Shown here: piece by piece, positions 43,627 to 55,605 of the stretch
How the letters are laid out: every line of letters starts with the position of its first letter
Numbering within the stretch: position 1 is the stretch's first letter
DNA from: JBOGNO01 sp050747245
GTDB lineage: Bacteria; Acidobacteriota; Terriglobia; Acidiferrales; UBA7541
Direction of reading: 5' to 3'
Assembly: GCA_050747245.1 (NCBI GenBank)
Contig: JBOGNO010000005.1
Span: forward strand, 124,001 to 188,000
DNA: 64,000 nt
The notes under the pieces: model-generated
Databases searched by the model: none
The model's input: only the letters and a program-made list of their open reading frames with translations
What the model was told of the DNA's origin: nothing
Program-made: the position numbers and the translations under genes

Positions 43627-45696
43627 ATGGGTCTGCCCCAGAGGAATCCCCGGTCGCGCTTCGACGAGGCGTATAATAAGACATTCATGCTCTTCACGCT
43701 CACATCACCCGTAACCGCGAAGCCGCGCGAGCCGCGGTTCCTGGTCGAGTGGGAGCCTCGCTGGCACCAGTTTCGCTCGAGTTGGAGTGCATACTTCTTC
43801 GGCCCCAAAGCTCCCAAGAAATTCGATGCGAGATACTTTCGGGATAGCTGGGTCAGCCGGCGAGTGGCGCAGCGCGAGATCTATTTATCGATTTTGTTGC
43901 ACGCCGTAATCATCGCCATCGTTTCGTTGCCGATCTGGCAGAAGATTTTTCAAGTCACATCGCACGCCGCCAACGCTCCCGCGGTCGATGTGACGTGGTA
44001 TCAGCCGCCGCGGGATCTTCCTCCGCTGATTATGCCCGGGCCTCCGGCGGCGCCGAGCCCCGCAGGCCAGCCGTCGAAACCGCTGCCACATCGTGGCGCG
44101 AGCGCTCTTCATGCGCGGCAGACAATTCTCTCAGAACCGCTGCGAATCACGCACCCGCGCCAAACTTTGATTCAGCCCCGCGCCCCGGCTGAGCCGCCGA
44201 AGATCATCCCGCAGCTTCCCAACATCGTGGAATGGAGCGGCTCGGCGGCGCAGCCCCTGCGGCCGCAGTACGGCAGTTCCAAGGGGACACCCCGCGCGCG
44301 CGCGCGCACTTTCGCGCAGACGCCCGCGCCGGAGGTGTCCGCGCCACAGCAAAATGCCTCTGGACTTAATCTGCCCGCAGGACCCGCGAGCCAGGAGCCA
44401 CTTGTGCCCGCGTCCTCAGCTTCCTCTGCGCATCCGGAGCTTAACAAGGCGGCTGGGGATGCCGGACCTGCTCCGGCGATGTCCGCGCAACAGCAGAATT
44501 CCAACGGCCTCAATTTATCGCCAGCTCCCACGACGCAGGAGCCACGAATGCCGCTTGCGGTGGCATCCTCTGCCCATCCTCAGCTTGATAAGAGGATCGC
44601 GAATGCGGGAACCGCTCCGGAAGTTGGTGAAACGGCGAATGGCCGGATGGATTCCGGCGGTATCCCCGCGGATTCCTCTTCGAACGCGCAGCCGCCCGTT
44701 CCTGCTATCCCTGGTTCTTCTGCGCATCCGGGATTGAACAAGCAAGCCGCGAATGCGGGACCTCCTCCCGAAATCGACGCGGGAGCCGACACGAGCGGCC
44801 GGCGCATTATCGCGCTCTCCGAGACGCCGGGCCCCGTGCAGCCGAAGGTCGTTGTGCCGCAGGGAAATCTTTCCGCAAGAATCTCGATCTCGCCCGAAGG
44901 CACGCAGCCCGGAACTCCTAGTGGCTCCACTGCGGGTCAGCCGGACGCGAAGGGAGGCTCGGGCGGAGGCTCGGAAGCGCCCGGAGGAAACAGCGGCTCC
45001 GGCGGCAGCAAACCTGCCTCCGGAGGCGGCGGAAAAGGCGCCACCAGCCAGCCGGGAGTCACTATCAGCGCCGGGAATCCCGCCAATACGGCTCCGGTTA
45101 CAGGGCCCGCGGTGCCCGCCGACTCACTTCCCGCTTCGCCGACGCCGCACATCGTCACAACACTGCCCGCGATTTCCGCGACGAGCGCGCCTTCTTCACC
45201 TTCAAATTCGCCGGCTTCCGGGCCCGCCCCCGTGAATCCGATGAAAAAGCCATCCGCGGGAATGGACGAATTGGGCATGGCCTCTTCGCCGGAACAAATT
45301 CTTGGCGACAAACGCATTTATACGGTCTACATCAATATGCCCAATCTCACCAGCGCTGCCGGAAGCTGGGTATTGAATTTCGCCGAACTGAGCGAGGATC
45401 CCTCCGCCGTTGCCGGCGATCTGGCCGGGCCGGTGCCCGTTCGCAAGGTGGATCCGCGCTACCCGACTTCCCTCATCAAGTCGCATGTCGAGGGCGAAGT
45501 GGTTCTCTACGCCATCATCCGCAGCGACGGCTCGGTAGACAGCATCCAGCTCCTCCGCGGCCTGGATCCTGACCTGGACCAGAACGCCATGGAAGCCTTC
45601 ACACACTGGAAATTCCGGCCCGGCACACGCAGCGGCGTTCCCGTCGACCTTGAAGCCGTGGTGCACATTCCCTTTCGCAGCAGCACGGATTACTGA
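43627..45696 (+). CDS. TonB-family protein with long Pro/Gly/Ala-rich linker
   Basis: This 689-residue protein has an N-terminal cytoplasmic part and a membrane helix (IYLSILLHAVIIAIVSLPIW, about 86-105). A roughly 480-residue Pro/Ala/Gly/Ser-rich periplasmic span follows, and then a TonB-C domain (VRKVDPRYPTSLIKSHVEGEV to HIPF). The linker holds three degenerate ~55-residue repeats with SSAHPxLNK(x)AxxAG. Such proteins pass proton-motive energy to outer-membrane receptors. The N-terminal start may be 43627 or ATG 43687. No exbBD genes are adjacent. Confidence 0.8.
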   Translation: MGLPQRNPRSRFDEAYNKTFMLFTLTSPVTAKPREPRFLVEWEPRWHQFRSSWSAYFFGPKAPKKFDARYFRDSWVSRRVAQREIYLSILLHAVIIAIVSLPIWQKIFQVTSHAANAPAVDVTWYQPPRDLPPLIMPGPPAAPSPAGQPSKPLPHRGASALHARQTILSEPLRITHPRQTLIQPRAPAEPPKIIPQLPNIVEWSGSAAQPLRPQYGSSKGTPRARARTFAQTPAPEVSAPQQNASGLNLPAGPASQEPLVPASSASSAHPELNKAAGDAGPAPAMSAQQQNSNGLNLSPAPTTQEPRMPLAVASSAHPQLDKRIANAGTAPEVGETANGRMDSGGIPADSSSNAQPPVPAIPGSSAHPGLNKQAANAGPPPEIDAGADTSGRRIIALSETPGPVQPKVVVPQGNLSARISISPEGTQPGTPSGSTAGQPDAKGGSGGGSEAPGGNSGSGGSKPASGGGGKGATSQPGVTISAGNPANTAPVTGPAVPADSLPASPTPHIVTTLPAISATSAPSSPSNSPASGPAPVNPMKKPSAGMDELGMASSPEQILGDKRIYTVYINMPNLTSAAGSWVLNFAELSEDPSAVAGDLAGPVPVRKVDPRYPTSLIKSHVEGEVVLYAIIRSDGSVDSIQLLRGLDPDLDQNAMEAFTHWKFRPGTRSGVPVDLEAVVHIPFRSSTDY

Positions 45697-45745
45697 CGCT
45701 GTAAGTCCCCGCTGATTTCGGAATTTCGCAAGCGGCTGCCCGCAT

Positions 45746-46702
45746 TCATGAGGATGAGTTCGGCCCGCTGGGCTCAAGGAGCTTCACGAGCGCCCAGAGG
45801 GCTTGATTCACAGGAGTGGGCACGCCCATTTCCCGCCCGCGCCGGACGATGTAGCCATTCAGCGAATCAATTTCCGTGCGTCTTCCATGAGCCAGGTCCT
45901 GCTCGGTTGAAGATGTCGCTTCACCGAGCTGCTCGACGAGCTTCAGGCCCATGGCGATCAGGTCCGTCTGCGGCAACCGCACGCCCGCGGCGCGCGCCAC
46001 GGCCATTGCTTCTTCCGCCGCCGCGCGGATCAGCTCACGTGCTTCCGCCGATCGTGCCGCGCGCCCGTAGGTGCACCTGCCCAACGCGCTCACCGCGTTT
46101 CCTGCGGAATTGAAAATCAATTTCGTCCACAGTTCCGATTCGATATTTTCAGAAATTCGGCAGGGCACGCCCGCGCGCTCAAAAATTCCGGCGATCCACG
46201 CGAACTTTTCCGCGGGCGCGGGAGAAATCGCCGAAGGGCCGATGATCAGGTCGCCGCGACCGTTGTGTTTCACGCGCCCGGGCCCGCGCATTTCCGCGGC
46301 CACGTACACCGCCGCGGGAAAAGCCGCGAAGCCTCCAGCGGCGCGGATTCGCTCCACGTTGTCCACGCCGTTTTGCAGCGAAAGCACCATCGCCCCGGCA
46401 TCGAGATGGGGGGCGATCGCGCGCGCCGCCTTTTCGGTAGAAATCGTCTTCACGGAAAACAGCACCAGAGCGGCGCCGCGCACGGCGCTTGGCTCGGTGG
46501 ATGCGCCTACGGTCACGTGCTCCTGAAATTTCGCGCTGTCTATGAACAATCCCTCGCGCGCAAACGCTTCCACGTGCTTGCGCCGCCCGATAAGCGCCAC
46601 CGGCGCGCCCGCGCGCGCCAGCATCCCGCCGAAGTAGCAGCCCACCGCCCCGGCGCCCATCACCGCGATTTTCGGCCAGGCCGGTTTTTCACCGTGGTTC
46701 AA
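45746..46702 (-). CDS. panE: 2-dehydropantoate 2-reductase (ketopantoate reductase family)
   Basis: This ~318-residue protein has an N-terminal Rossmann motif GAGAVGCYFGGMLA. Also present are LQNGVDN, the catalytic Lys region (ELWTKLIFNSAGNAVSAL) and the C-terminal EQDLAHGRRTEIDSLNGYIVRRG motif of PanE/ApbA. It reduces 2-dehydropantoate with NADPH in pantothenate synthesis, although paralogues with other substrates exist. The start is taken as TTG 46702 with GGGG seven bases upstream; a GTG at 46738 would overlap the HAD gene by 14 bp and lacks a site. Confidence 0.85.
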   Translation of the reverse strand: MNHGEKPAWPKIAVMGAGAVGCYFGGMLARAGAPVALIGRRKHVEAFAREGLFIDSAKFQEHVTVGASTEPSAVRGAALVLFSVKTISTEKAARAIAPHLDAGAMVLSLQNGVDNVERIRAAGGFAAFPAAVYVAAEMRGPGRVKHNGRGDLIIGPSAISPAPAEKFAWIAGIFERAGVPCRISENIESELWTKLIFNSAGNAVSALGRCTYGRAARSAEARELIRAAAEEAMAVARAAGVRLPQTDLIAMGLKLVEQLGEATSSTEQDLAHGRRTEIDSLNGYIVRRGREMGVPTPVNQALWALVKLLEPSGPNSSS

Positions 46703-46724
46703 ATCGTTTCCCCGCAAGCGCGCA

Positions 46725-47411
46725 TCAGAAGTGGGCACGCAGCTCGCGAAAGCTAGCGAGCACCAGCAGTTTTCCCGTGCCGATTTCGATTTCCGTTTTT
46801 TCGAGCTCCCAGGTGGCGTGATGGGGAATGAACGCGGCGTTCAAGCCGATGCGCAACGCGGGATTGATGTCGCTGCGCGGGCTATTGCCGATCATCCAGC
46901 CGTGGGTCTTCACAATGCGGAACCGGCCGATAATCTTTTCGTAGGTGGGATGATCCTTCTCGGCCGCGATCTCCACCGCATCGAAAAAGCGCTGCAGGCC
47001 GGAGCGCTCGACCTTCCCGGCCTGCTCCGCCTCTTCGCCCTTGGTCAGCAGGATCAGGCGGTGGCGCTTCGCCAGATACGCCAGCGTTTCCGGCACGCCA
47101 TCCAGAATTTTCGGCGGCGTGCGCTCCAGCTCGCCGGCCATGTCTTCGATTTCCTTCACGATTTCGCGCCGCGCCAGGTTCCCCGAAAGTTTCAAGTATG
47201 TTTCTTCGAGAGACCTGCGAAAGCTGCGCACGCCGTAGCCGTGCTGCCGGATGTTCCGCCGCTCCGTTTCGTTCAGGATGTGCCGGACATATTCGCGAGT
47301 GAATCCCAGGGGCTCGAGGCGCGTTAAGAACGTCTCGACCGTCTGCTCGAAGAAAATGTTGTTTTCCCAGAGCGTGTCGTCGGCGTCGATGAGCAATGTC
47401 TGACGTGCCAT
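46725..47411 (-). CDS. HAD-superfamily hydrolase
   Basis: This 228-residue protein has motif I DADDTLW (nucleophile Asp plus general acid), motif II Thr in LLTKG, a Lys in EKDHP and motif IV GNSPRSDINPA. The alpha-helical cap lies between motifs I and II. These features fit the phosphoglycolate-phosphatase-like subclass; the substrate is unknown. It is followed immediately by the panE-like gene. Confidence 0.88.
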   Translation of the reverse strand: MARQTLLIDADDTLWENNIFFEQTVETFLTRLEPLGFTREYVRHILNETERRNIRQHGYGVRSFRRSLEETYLKLSGNLARREIVKEIEDMAGELERTPPKILDGVPETLAYLAKRHRLILLTKGEEAEQAGKVERSGLQRFFDAVEIAAEKDHPTYEKIIGRFRIVKTHGWMIGNSPRSDINPALRIGLNAAFIPHHATWELEKTEIEIGTGKLLVLASFRELRAHF

Positions 47412-47513
47412 TCGGGAAACCTGCTCAGTGAGAGTTGCCGCAAAGGGCCGATGCGGGGCAAAATTTGGCCGCGCCCGCGCCGCGCAAGCAGCGCCGCGAA
47501 AGCCTCCGCGCGT

Positions 47514-47750
47514 TCAGGAGGCCCGCGCGGCTTTCGGTGTTCCGCCCAGGAGCCTTTCGAGGATTCCGCCCGCGGTCTTCTGCGCGTCGCCGAATTCCGT
47601 CAAGTAATTTTGAAATTCGCGCTGCAGTTCGAGCGCATCTTCCGCGCCAAGCTGCGTGCGCAACATCATGTCGCGCAGGTGCACGGGATGCGGCAGCACA
47701 GCTTCCTCGCGCAATTCTTCGAGCGCCGCTCTCGGGTCGTAATGGTACAT
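47514..47750 (-). CDS. Small helical protein of unknown function
   Basis: The 78 residues are charged and helical (YDPRAALEELREEAVLPHPV…DALELQREFQNYLTEFGDAQKTAG). The composition looks like a real protein, while the overlapping plus-strand frames are Arg/Ala-rich noise. The ATG has AAGG about ten bases upstream. I do not recognise it. Confidence 0.45.
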   Translation of the reverse strand: MYHYDPRAALEELREEAVLPHPVHLRDMMLRTQLGAEDALELQREFQNYLTEFGDAQKTAGGILERLLGGTPKAARAS

Positions 47751-47910
47751 GTCAGCCCGCCTTTTCCATCTTTCAATGGATGCATTCCATTCTACTCCGC
47801 TTCAGTTTTTTCGCGCGCGCATTCAGAGCCTGGCAATGGCCGGAGAAACCCTCGGAGACCCGTTTGATCTCATTCGGCAAGAACTGTTCCGCTGTGCTAT
47901 AACCTGCGGG

Positions 47911-48708
47911 ATGCCCGCGAGCGATGTTGCTGCCAAAGACGACAAGCTCACGGTGATTGCCATCTCGGCGCTGGTCTGCATTCTCGGGGACATTCTTCAC
48001 GAGGGCTTGGGCCACGGCGTAACCGCGTGGCTGAGCGGGGCCCATCGCGTGACCATGAGCACCGTCGCGCTGCAGAGCGATATCGATACGCGATGGATTT
48101 CCGCGAATGGCACGCTTGTCAATCTACTCTTCGCGGCGATTTTCTGGCTCCTTCTGCTGCGGCCACAGCGTTACAGGCCCGCGACGCGCTACTTCCTCGT
48201 GCTTGCGATGGCGGGCAATCTGTTTGCGGGAACCGGCTACTTTCTCTTTTCCGGCGTCTTAAACTTCGGCGATTGGGCGGCTGTGATCCGGGGATGGCAA
48301 CCGCACTGGATGTGGCAGGTCGGTCTCGTTGTGCTAGGTGTGACTTCGTATTTTGCGTCCATGCTGCTGGTGGCCGCCAAGCTGAAACAGTTCCATGGCC
48401 CGGAGGCGCGTTCGCCAAGGATTCGCGTGCTGTGCTGGACGCCATATATCACAGAAGGGATTCTGGCGGGAGTTGCGGGCGTGCTCAATCCTGCGGGATT
48501 GTTCTATGTCATCGCCTCGGCGCTGCCATCAACCCTGGGAGCGAATGCCGGCCTGCTCAGCCTGCCGAGCATGATGCGGAGTCCCCGATACCGCGGAAAT
48601 TCCGAAGTTGCGCCGATCCGCCGTAGCGCGGCGTGGATCGCCACGTCCGCGGTCGCGTGCCTGCTGTTTATCTTCGTGCTTGGCCGCGGACTCACCTGGT
48701 CGCGCTGA
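47911..48708 (+). CDS. Polytopic membrane protein with HExxH motif (M50-like)
   Basis: This ~265-residue protein has seven hydrophobic segments. A HEGLGH motif (ILHEGLGHGVTAWLSG) ends the first helix, as in site-2 (M50) membrane metallopeptidases. The usual second motif with a metal-binding Asp is not obvious, so catalysis is uncertain. The start is set at ATG 47911, where the protein-like sequence begins; TATAAC just upstream (about 47899) could be a -10 box. The open frame begins at 47749. Confidence 0.6.
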   Translation: MPASDVAAKDDKLTVIAISALVCILGDILHEGLGHGVTAWLSGAHRVTMSTVALQSDIDTRWISANGTLVNLLFAAIFWLLLLRPQRYRPATRYFLVLAMAGNLFAGTGYFLFSGVLNFGDWAAVIRGWQPHWMWQVGLVVLGVTSYFASMLLVAAKLKQFHGPEARSPRIRVLCWTPYITEGILAGVAGVLNPAGLFYVIASALPSTLGANAGLLSLPSMMRSPRYRGNSEVAPIRRSAAWIATSAVACLLFIFVLGRGLTWSR

Positions 48709-48818
48709 CGTTGGCTTGTTCTCTCTACAGGAGGACCTCCCCGCAACTCGTCCGCGACAAAGCAGCGTAAACCAGAGAGCATGCGATCGCAGTCAAATCC
48801 GGTGGCGGCGGAGCTTCA

Positions 48819-51140
<2,322 letters not shown>

Positions 51141-51185
51141 CCACAGTCAATAGGAATTGGCCTTGCGCGGACTCCAAGACCGGGT

Positions 51186-51512
51186 TCAGGCCGGGCCGGG
51201 AAGAAATTCGTAACGCTCGATGCGCGCGGCGATGCCGTGGCCGGCGACTTGTTCTTCACAGCGCAGGATGCGCGCGAAGCAGCGGATGTGCACGTTCCCC
51301 GCTTGCGTGATTTGTTGCGGCAGCGTCAGCACGCACTCAATCGAGTGTCCCAGCGCCATCGGCGATTCGCTCATAAAATACATTCCGCGAAAGCTGACGT
51401 CGCGCGTTTGCGCCGCTTTTTCGAAGAGTGAGCCTTCCGATTCGTAGCGGAGTTGCAGCGGCAGGTTTAGCGTGAAACGGCGGGCCGCTCGGCGTTCCAT
51501 TCCAGTTTCCAT
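51186..51512 (-). CDS. PilZ-domain protein
   Basis: These ~108 residues form a single PilZ domain. The N-terminal RRAARRF carries the Arg motif that binds c-di-GMP (RxxxR), followed by the second motif DVSFRGMYFMSE (D-x-S-x-x-G). The start at 51512 has GAGGG five bases upstream. It is probably a c-di-GMP effector. It is transcribed divergently from another PilZ gene. Confidence 0.8.
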   Translation of the reverse strand: METGMERRAARRFTLNLPLQLRYESEGSLFEKAAQTRDVSFRGMYFMSESPMALGHSIECVLTLPQQITQAGNVHIRCFARILRCEEQVAGHGIAARIERYEFLPGPA

Positions 51513-51667
51513 CCTGCCCTCGAACTGCCCCAAGGTTGCCGTCACCCTAGCACCGAAAAATGCGACACGCAACCGCGATTGTGGATTATTGCAGAACTAG
51601 AACGCACAGTACCCCTTCTTTCACCCCTTCAAAAAGCCGTGCCGCATTTGACCGCATTGGCGCTAGG

Positions 51668-52333
51668 ATGGGCGCGATGCCTGCGCAGTTGGGAATCTCC
51701 GATCGTCGCCGCTATGGTCGCGCCCAAGTTCATTTGCCCGTTCGCTTGCGGTGGCTCGGCCCATTTCGCTCGGAAATCGAAATCACGCGCACGCTCGATG
51801 CCGGGCGCGATGGCTTCCGTTTTCGTCGCGATGAAATCTGCACTCCCGGCAGCCGCGTCTGGACTACCCTGCCCTTTCACGCCGAAACTGCCGAGCCGCT
51901 TCCGGAAATTCCCTCGAGAATTATTTGGGTCCGCCAGTCGCTGACCGGCGGCTTCGAAGTGGCCGTGCGGTTCGACGAGGCCGCGCCGCAAGTGTCCGCC
52001 TTCACGGGTCCCGACCGGCGCTCGTCGCGCCGCGTGGCGCTGGCCATGCCCCTCCGCGTGCTCTGCGAGGACGCGCCGTGGCCCGAAGACACCATCACGC
52101 TCGACGTTGCCGAATCCAGCCTTGCGTTCGTTTCCGCGCGCGTCCACCATGCGGGCGACGCCGTGCGCCTGGAAATGTCCTGGGGCCGCTGGATGCGCCA
52201 TGGCCCCGTGCCCGGCCGGATCGAGCGCATCGCCGGCATGTCCGGGTCGTCCTATTTCATCGTCGCCGTTTCGCTCTCTCCCGCGCCCCAGTTCTCGAAT
52301 CCGCGATTTGCCTCCGCGCGTCGCGTTCGCTAG
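51668..52333 (+). CDS. Tandem PilZ-like protein
   Basis: These ~221 residues contain two PilZ-like halves. The first begins DRRRYGRAQVHLPVRLRW (RxxxR present) with a weakened D-x-R-x-G motif (TLDAGRDGFRF). The second begins DRRSSRRVALAMPLRVL with a DVAESSLAF variant. The loss of the canonical D-x-S-x-x-G in the second half suggests c-di-GMP binding by the first only. It lies divergent to the single-domain PilZ gene and 20 bp before the hydrolase gene. Confidence 0.65.
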   Translation: MGAMPAQLGISDRRRYGRAQVHLPVRLRWLGPFRSEIEITRTLDAGRDGFRFRRDEICTPGSRVWTTLPFHAETAEPLPEIPSRIIWVRQSLTGGFEVAVRFDEAAPQVSAFTGPDRRSSRRVALAMPLRVLCEDAPWPEDTITLDVAESSLAFVSARVHHAGDAVRLEMSWGRWMRHGPVPGRIERIAGMSGSSYFIVAVSLSPAPQFSNPRFASARRVR

Positions 52334-52353
52334 ACTCTTTCGCTCGCGTCGCA

Positions 52354-53007
52354 ATGGCCGATGTCTTCCACCGCAGTTTTTTTCTCCAGGGCCCGGCGGG
52401 CCGCCTCGAAGCCGGCCTGTGGACCGTCGCGCCAGCCTCGACCGGCCCCGCGCGCGCCGCCGTGGTCTGTCATCCGCATCCTCTCTTCGGCGGAACGATG
52501 CACAACAAGGTCGTCTTTCAAACCGCCCGGGCGCTGCACGCGCGCGGAATTCCCGTCCTGCGTTTCAATTTCCGCGGCGCGGCTTTAAGCGAAGGCAAAT
52601 TCGACGGTGGCGTGGGCGAACAAGAAGATGTTCGTGCGGCGCTCGACTACCTCGCCGTGGAGTTTCCCGCCGTGCCGATTCTGCTTGCCGGTTTCAGTTT
52701 TGGCTCGTGGGTAGGTCTTCGCGTGGGCTGCGCCGATGCACGCGTGCGCGAACTGATCGGCCTGGGGCTCCCGGTGAACGATTCGGATTTCTCTTATCTC
52801 GAAACCTGCCGCAAGCCGAAACTGATTCTGCAGGATGAGAAAGATCCCTATGGCTCGCGCAGCAGCTTTGAGGCCCTCTTCCTAAAAATGCCGGAGCCGA
52901 AAAAACTCGTCTTCATTCCCGGCGGGGATCATTTCTTTGCAGGGAAGCTCGCCGAAGTCGGCGCCGCGATTGATTCCTGGCTCGCCGAGCGCCCCGCCGC
53001 CGCATAA
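52354..53007 (+). CDS. Alpha/beta hydrolase
   Basis: This 217-residue protein has the oxyanion region HPHPLFGGTM, a nucleophile elbow GFSFG (G-x-S-x-G), the Asp in DEKDPYG and the His in GGDHFF. It belongs to the YeiG/KANL3-like small alpha/beta hydrolases. The substrate is unknown. A start at ATG 52354 fits the family; the longer frame overlaps the PilZ gene in another reading frame. Confidence 0.85.
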   Translation: MADVFHRSFFLQGPAGRLEAGLWTVAPASTGPARAAVVCHPHPLFGGTMHNKVVFQTARALHARGIPVLRFNFRGAALSEGKFDGGVGEQEDVRAALDYLAVEFPAVPILLAGFSFGSWVGLRVGCADARVRELIGLGLPVNDSDFSYLETCRKPKLILQDEKDPYGSRSSFEALFLKMPEPKKLVFIPGGDHFFAGKLAEVGAAIDSWLAERPAAA

Positions 53008-53044
53008 CGCCCGCCTGTGAAGTTTTTCGTGGAGGAGCGCCGCC

Positions 53045-54169
53045 CTATTTGCGCGCAAACATCTTCAAAAATTCCTCGCGCGAAGCTGGCGGAATCGCGA
53101 TCAGTTCTAAATTGGCGCGCACGTGTTCGACTCGACTCATGCCCACGAGCGCCGCGGTGACGCCCGGCGCGGAGCGCGCGAACTGCAGCGCGCGTTCGGC
53201 ATCGCTCGCGAGTCCCAGCGCCTCGCTCACAAACGCTGGCAGATGCTGCGTGAGTTGCCCCTGCACCAGCGGTGCGCTGGCGACCAGCGTCACGCCCAGC
53301 GCCCGCGCCGCCTGCACCGCAGCCATGGTTTTTTCGCCGACGGTTTGATTGGCGCGCATCAGCGCCTCGCTCATCGCCAAGCTGAAGGGAAGCTGCACGA
53401 ATCGAAAATGATGCCCTTCGCCTCCCGAAGTACGCGCCCACCCCGCTACTTCTTCGAGCGAAATATAATCCCGCGCCGTAGTCTCTTGTCTCAGTGCGTT
53501 CCACGTGGCGATGCCGTACATCCGAATCTTCCCTTGAGCCGCCGCGGTCTCTAGAAATTCAAACGCCGCCGTCATGCGTTTGCGAAATTCCTCCCGCGAA
53601 ATCTCGCCCAGTTGCGTTTCCGGATTGTGCAAATAAAAAACGTCCACGCACGCGAGCCCCAGATTGCGCAAGCTGCGCTCCAATTGATCGGCAAGATACG
53701 CGGGCGCAAGGCAGTGGCAGCCGGCTGTGACTTCCTCCACGCGAAAAATATTTTTCTTGATGAATTCTTCGAGGAAGTACTCGCTCGGGTCCGCCGGCAG
53801 CGTGCCGTCCGTGGTGAGAAACCCGGCCTTCGTGCACACCACGAACTCTTCGCGCGCGAATCCCGCTTTTGCCAGTTCGCGCAACGCCGCGCCCACCGAT
53901 CGCTCGCTGCGTTGCAAGCGGTAATTGATGGCCGTGTCGATGACGTTGATGCCGCCCTGCGCCGCGGCGACAATCGCTTCCGTGTACGCACGGTCCGTCG
54001 CCGCGTCGAGCTCGCCGAGGTACGTTCCGATTCCCAACGAAGAAATCTGCAGCTCCTGTTGTGTGCGGAAATGGCCGGCCGCCGCCTTTCCGGCGAACCG
54101 CGCCGCATAGCGCAGCGTTCCTTCCGGCGTAGCGTGTCCTGGAGTTCTTTCAGGCTGGCTTACGGGCAT
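53045..54169 (-). CDS. Aldo/keto reductase family protein
   Basis: The 374 residues have the AKR catalytic set: Asp and Tyr in DTAINYR, Lys in CTKAG and His in YLHNPE. The NADPH-binding C-terminal part reads TAALVGMSRVEHVRAN. The N-terminus is about 35 residues longer than usual. The substrate is unknown. It lies convergent to the alpha/beta hydrolase and downstream of the MFS gene on the same strand. Confidence 0.88.
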   Translation of the reverse strand: MPVSQPERTPGHATPEGTLRYAARFAGKAAAGHFRTQQELQISSLGIGTYLGELDAATDRAYTEAIVAAAQGGINVIDTAINYRLQRSERSVGAALRELAKAGFAREEFVVCTKAGFLTTDGTLPADPSEYFLEEFIKKNIFRVEEVTAGCHCLAPAYLADQLERSLRNLGLACVDVFYLHNPETQLGEISREEFRKRMTAAFEFLETAAAQGKIRMYGIATWNALRQETTARDYISLEEVAGWARTSGGEGHHFRFVQLPFSLAMSEALMRANQTVGEKTMAAVQAARALGVTLVASAPLVQGQLTQHLPAFVSEALGLASDAERALQFARSAPGVTAALVGMSRVEHVRANLELIAIPPASREEFLKMFARK

Positions 54170-54222
54170 CGCGGTCTTTCCGCATCTCTCAAAAAACTGG
54201 CGCGCGAGTATAACAGAAGTAT

Positions 54223-55557
54223 CTAATCACGCACGCGCGGCAGCATTGGCTCCGCGAACTCTCCCCCGGCGATTCCCTGCGCGAGGAGCAATTCGCGCGC
54301 TTCGACGCGCATCTTTGGCAGCGCGCGCCAGAATACCGCGGCGCCCGCAATTCCCGCCACGCCTCCGATCGCCACCGTCCACGGCGCTCCAATGGGTTTG
54401 GCGAGCGCGCCCGCCAGCAGCGATCCCACGGGAGCCATGCCCATGAACATCATCGAGTACACGGCCATCACACGCCCGCGCAGCCGGTCCGGAACCATCG
54501 CCTGAATCAGCGTATTCGAGCTCGACATCTGCAGCATCATCGCGAACCCCACCGGCACCAACAGCGCCACGGAAACCCAGAACCATCGCGAAGCGGAGAA
54601 AAGCACCAGCGAAATTCCGAAGCCTGCCGCCGCGATGCCCACCCAGCTCCCCAGCCCGCGCACTCCCCGCTTCGACGCCAGCGTGAGCGCGCCGAGCAGC
54701 GCTCCGATTCCCGTCGCCGCCATCAGGATTCCCAGTCCGCGCGCGCCGCCGTGCAGGATCTTGTCCGCAAAGATGGGCATCAGCACCGTATACGGCATGG
54801 CCGCCAGGCTCACCAATCCGATGAGGAAGAGCAGCGCGCGAATCGGCCGCGTCCTGCGCACGAAGCGAAATCCCTCCGCCATGTGCTCAAAGACCGTCGC
54901 ATCGGATGCCTCCTGGTGCAGCGGGCCCAAGCGCATCAGCAGCAGTCCGATGATGACGGCGATGTAGCTCACTGCGTTGGCGAAGAAGCACCAGCCCTCC
55001 CCGATCCACGCCACCAGCACGCCCGCGATCGCCGGGCCAATCACGCGCGCTCCGTTGAACATCGAGGAGTTCAGCGCGATCGCGTTCATCAAATCTTCTT
55101 TTCCTACCATGTCCACCAGGAACGCCTGCCGCCCAGGAATGTCGAAGGCGTTCACCACTCCCAGTCCCGCCGCCAGCACTATGATTTCCCAAACGCGCAC
55201 GCGCCCCGAGAGCGTCAGCCACGCCAGCAGAAACGCCAGAATCATGGACGAAGCCTGCGTGGCGATGACCACGCGATGGCGGTTCCAGCGATCCGCCGCC
55301 ATTCCTCCCAGCGGTGCCAGCAGAAAAATCGGTATCTGGCCGGCAAATCCCACCGTTCCCAGCAGCACCGGGGAGCCCGTCAACCGATACACCAGCCAGG
55401 CCTGCGCGATGTTCTGCATCCACGTGCCGATGAGCGAGATCAATTGTCCGCTGAAGAAAAGCTGAAAATTACGGTGCTTCAGTGCGCGCAGTATGAGCGC
55501 CGCGCGCGAAGTGCGCTGGCGCTCCGCTGCCGCCGTGGCTTCCGGTGAAACGGCCAT
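54223..55557 (-). CDS. MFS exporter (MFS_3, EntS-like)
   Basis: This 444-residue protein has about 12 membrane helices. The MFS motif A region is GGMAADRWNRHRVV after helix 2. An N-terminal FFSGQLISLIGTWMQ stretch and PDRLRGRVMAVYSMMF are typical of the EntS/MFS_3 exporter group (siderophores, drugs). Its position next to an aldo/keto reductase gives no clear substrate. Confidence 0.88.
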   Translation of the reverse strand: MAVSPEATAAAERQRTSRAALILRALKHRNFQLFFSGQLISLIGTWMQNIAQAWLVYRLTGSPVLLGTVGFAGQIPIFLLAPLGGMAADRWNRHRVVIATQASSMILAFLLAWLTLSGRVRVWEIIVLAAGLGVVNAFDIPGRQAFLVDMVGKEDLMNAIALNSSMFNGARVIGPAIAGVLVAWIGEGWCFFANAVSYIAVIIGLLLMRLGPLHQEASDATVFEHMAEGFRFVRRTRPIRALLFLIGLVSLAAMPYTVLMPIFADKILHGGARGLGILMAATGIGALLGALTLASKRGVRGLGSWVGIAAAGFGISLVLFSASRWFWVSVALLVPVGFAMMLQMSSSNTLIQAMVPDRLRGRVMAVYSMMFMGMAPVGSLLAGALAKPIGAPWTVAIGGVAGIAGAAVFWRALPKMRVEARELLLAQGIAGGEFAEPMLPRVRD

Positions 55558-55605
55558 GCTTACATTGTAATGATGCGCACGCTTGTCGCGGGAGTGCCGA
55601 TTTGG

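Noticed and set aside
44288..44310. Alternating CGCGCG run in the TonB-like gene
   Set aside because: It encodes an Arg/Ala stretch in frame and shows no sign of slippage.
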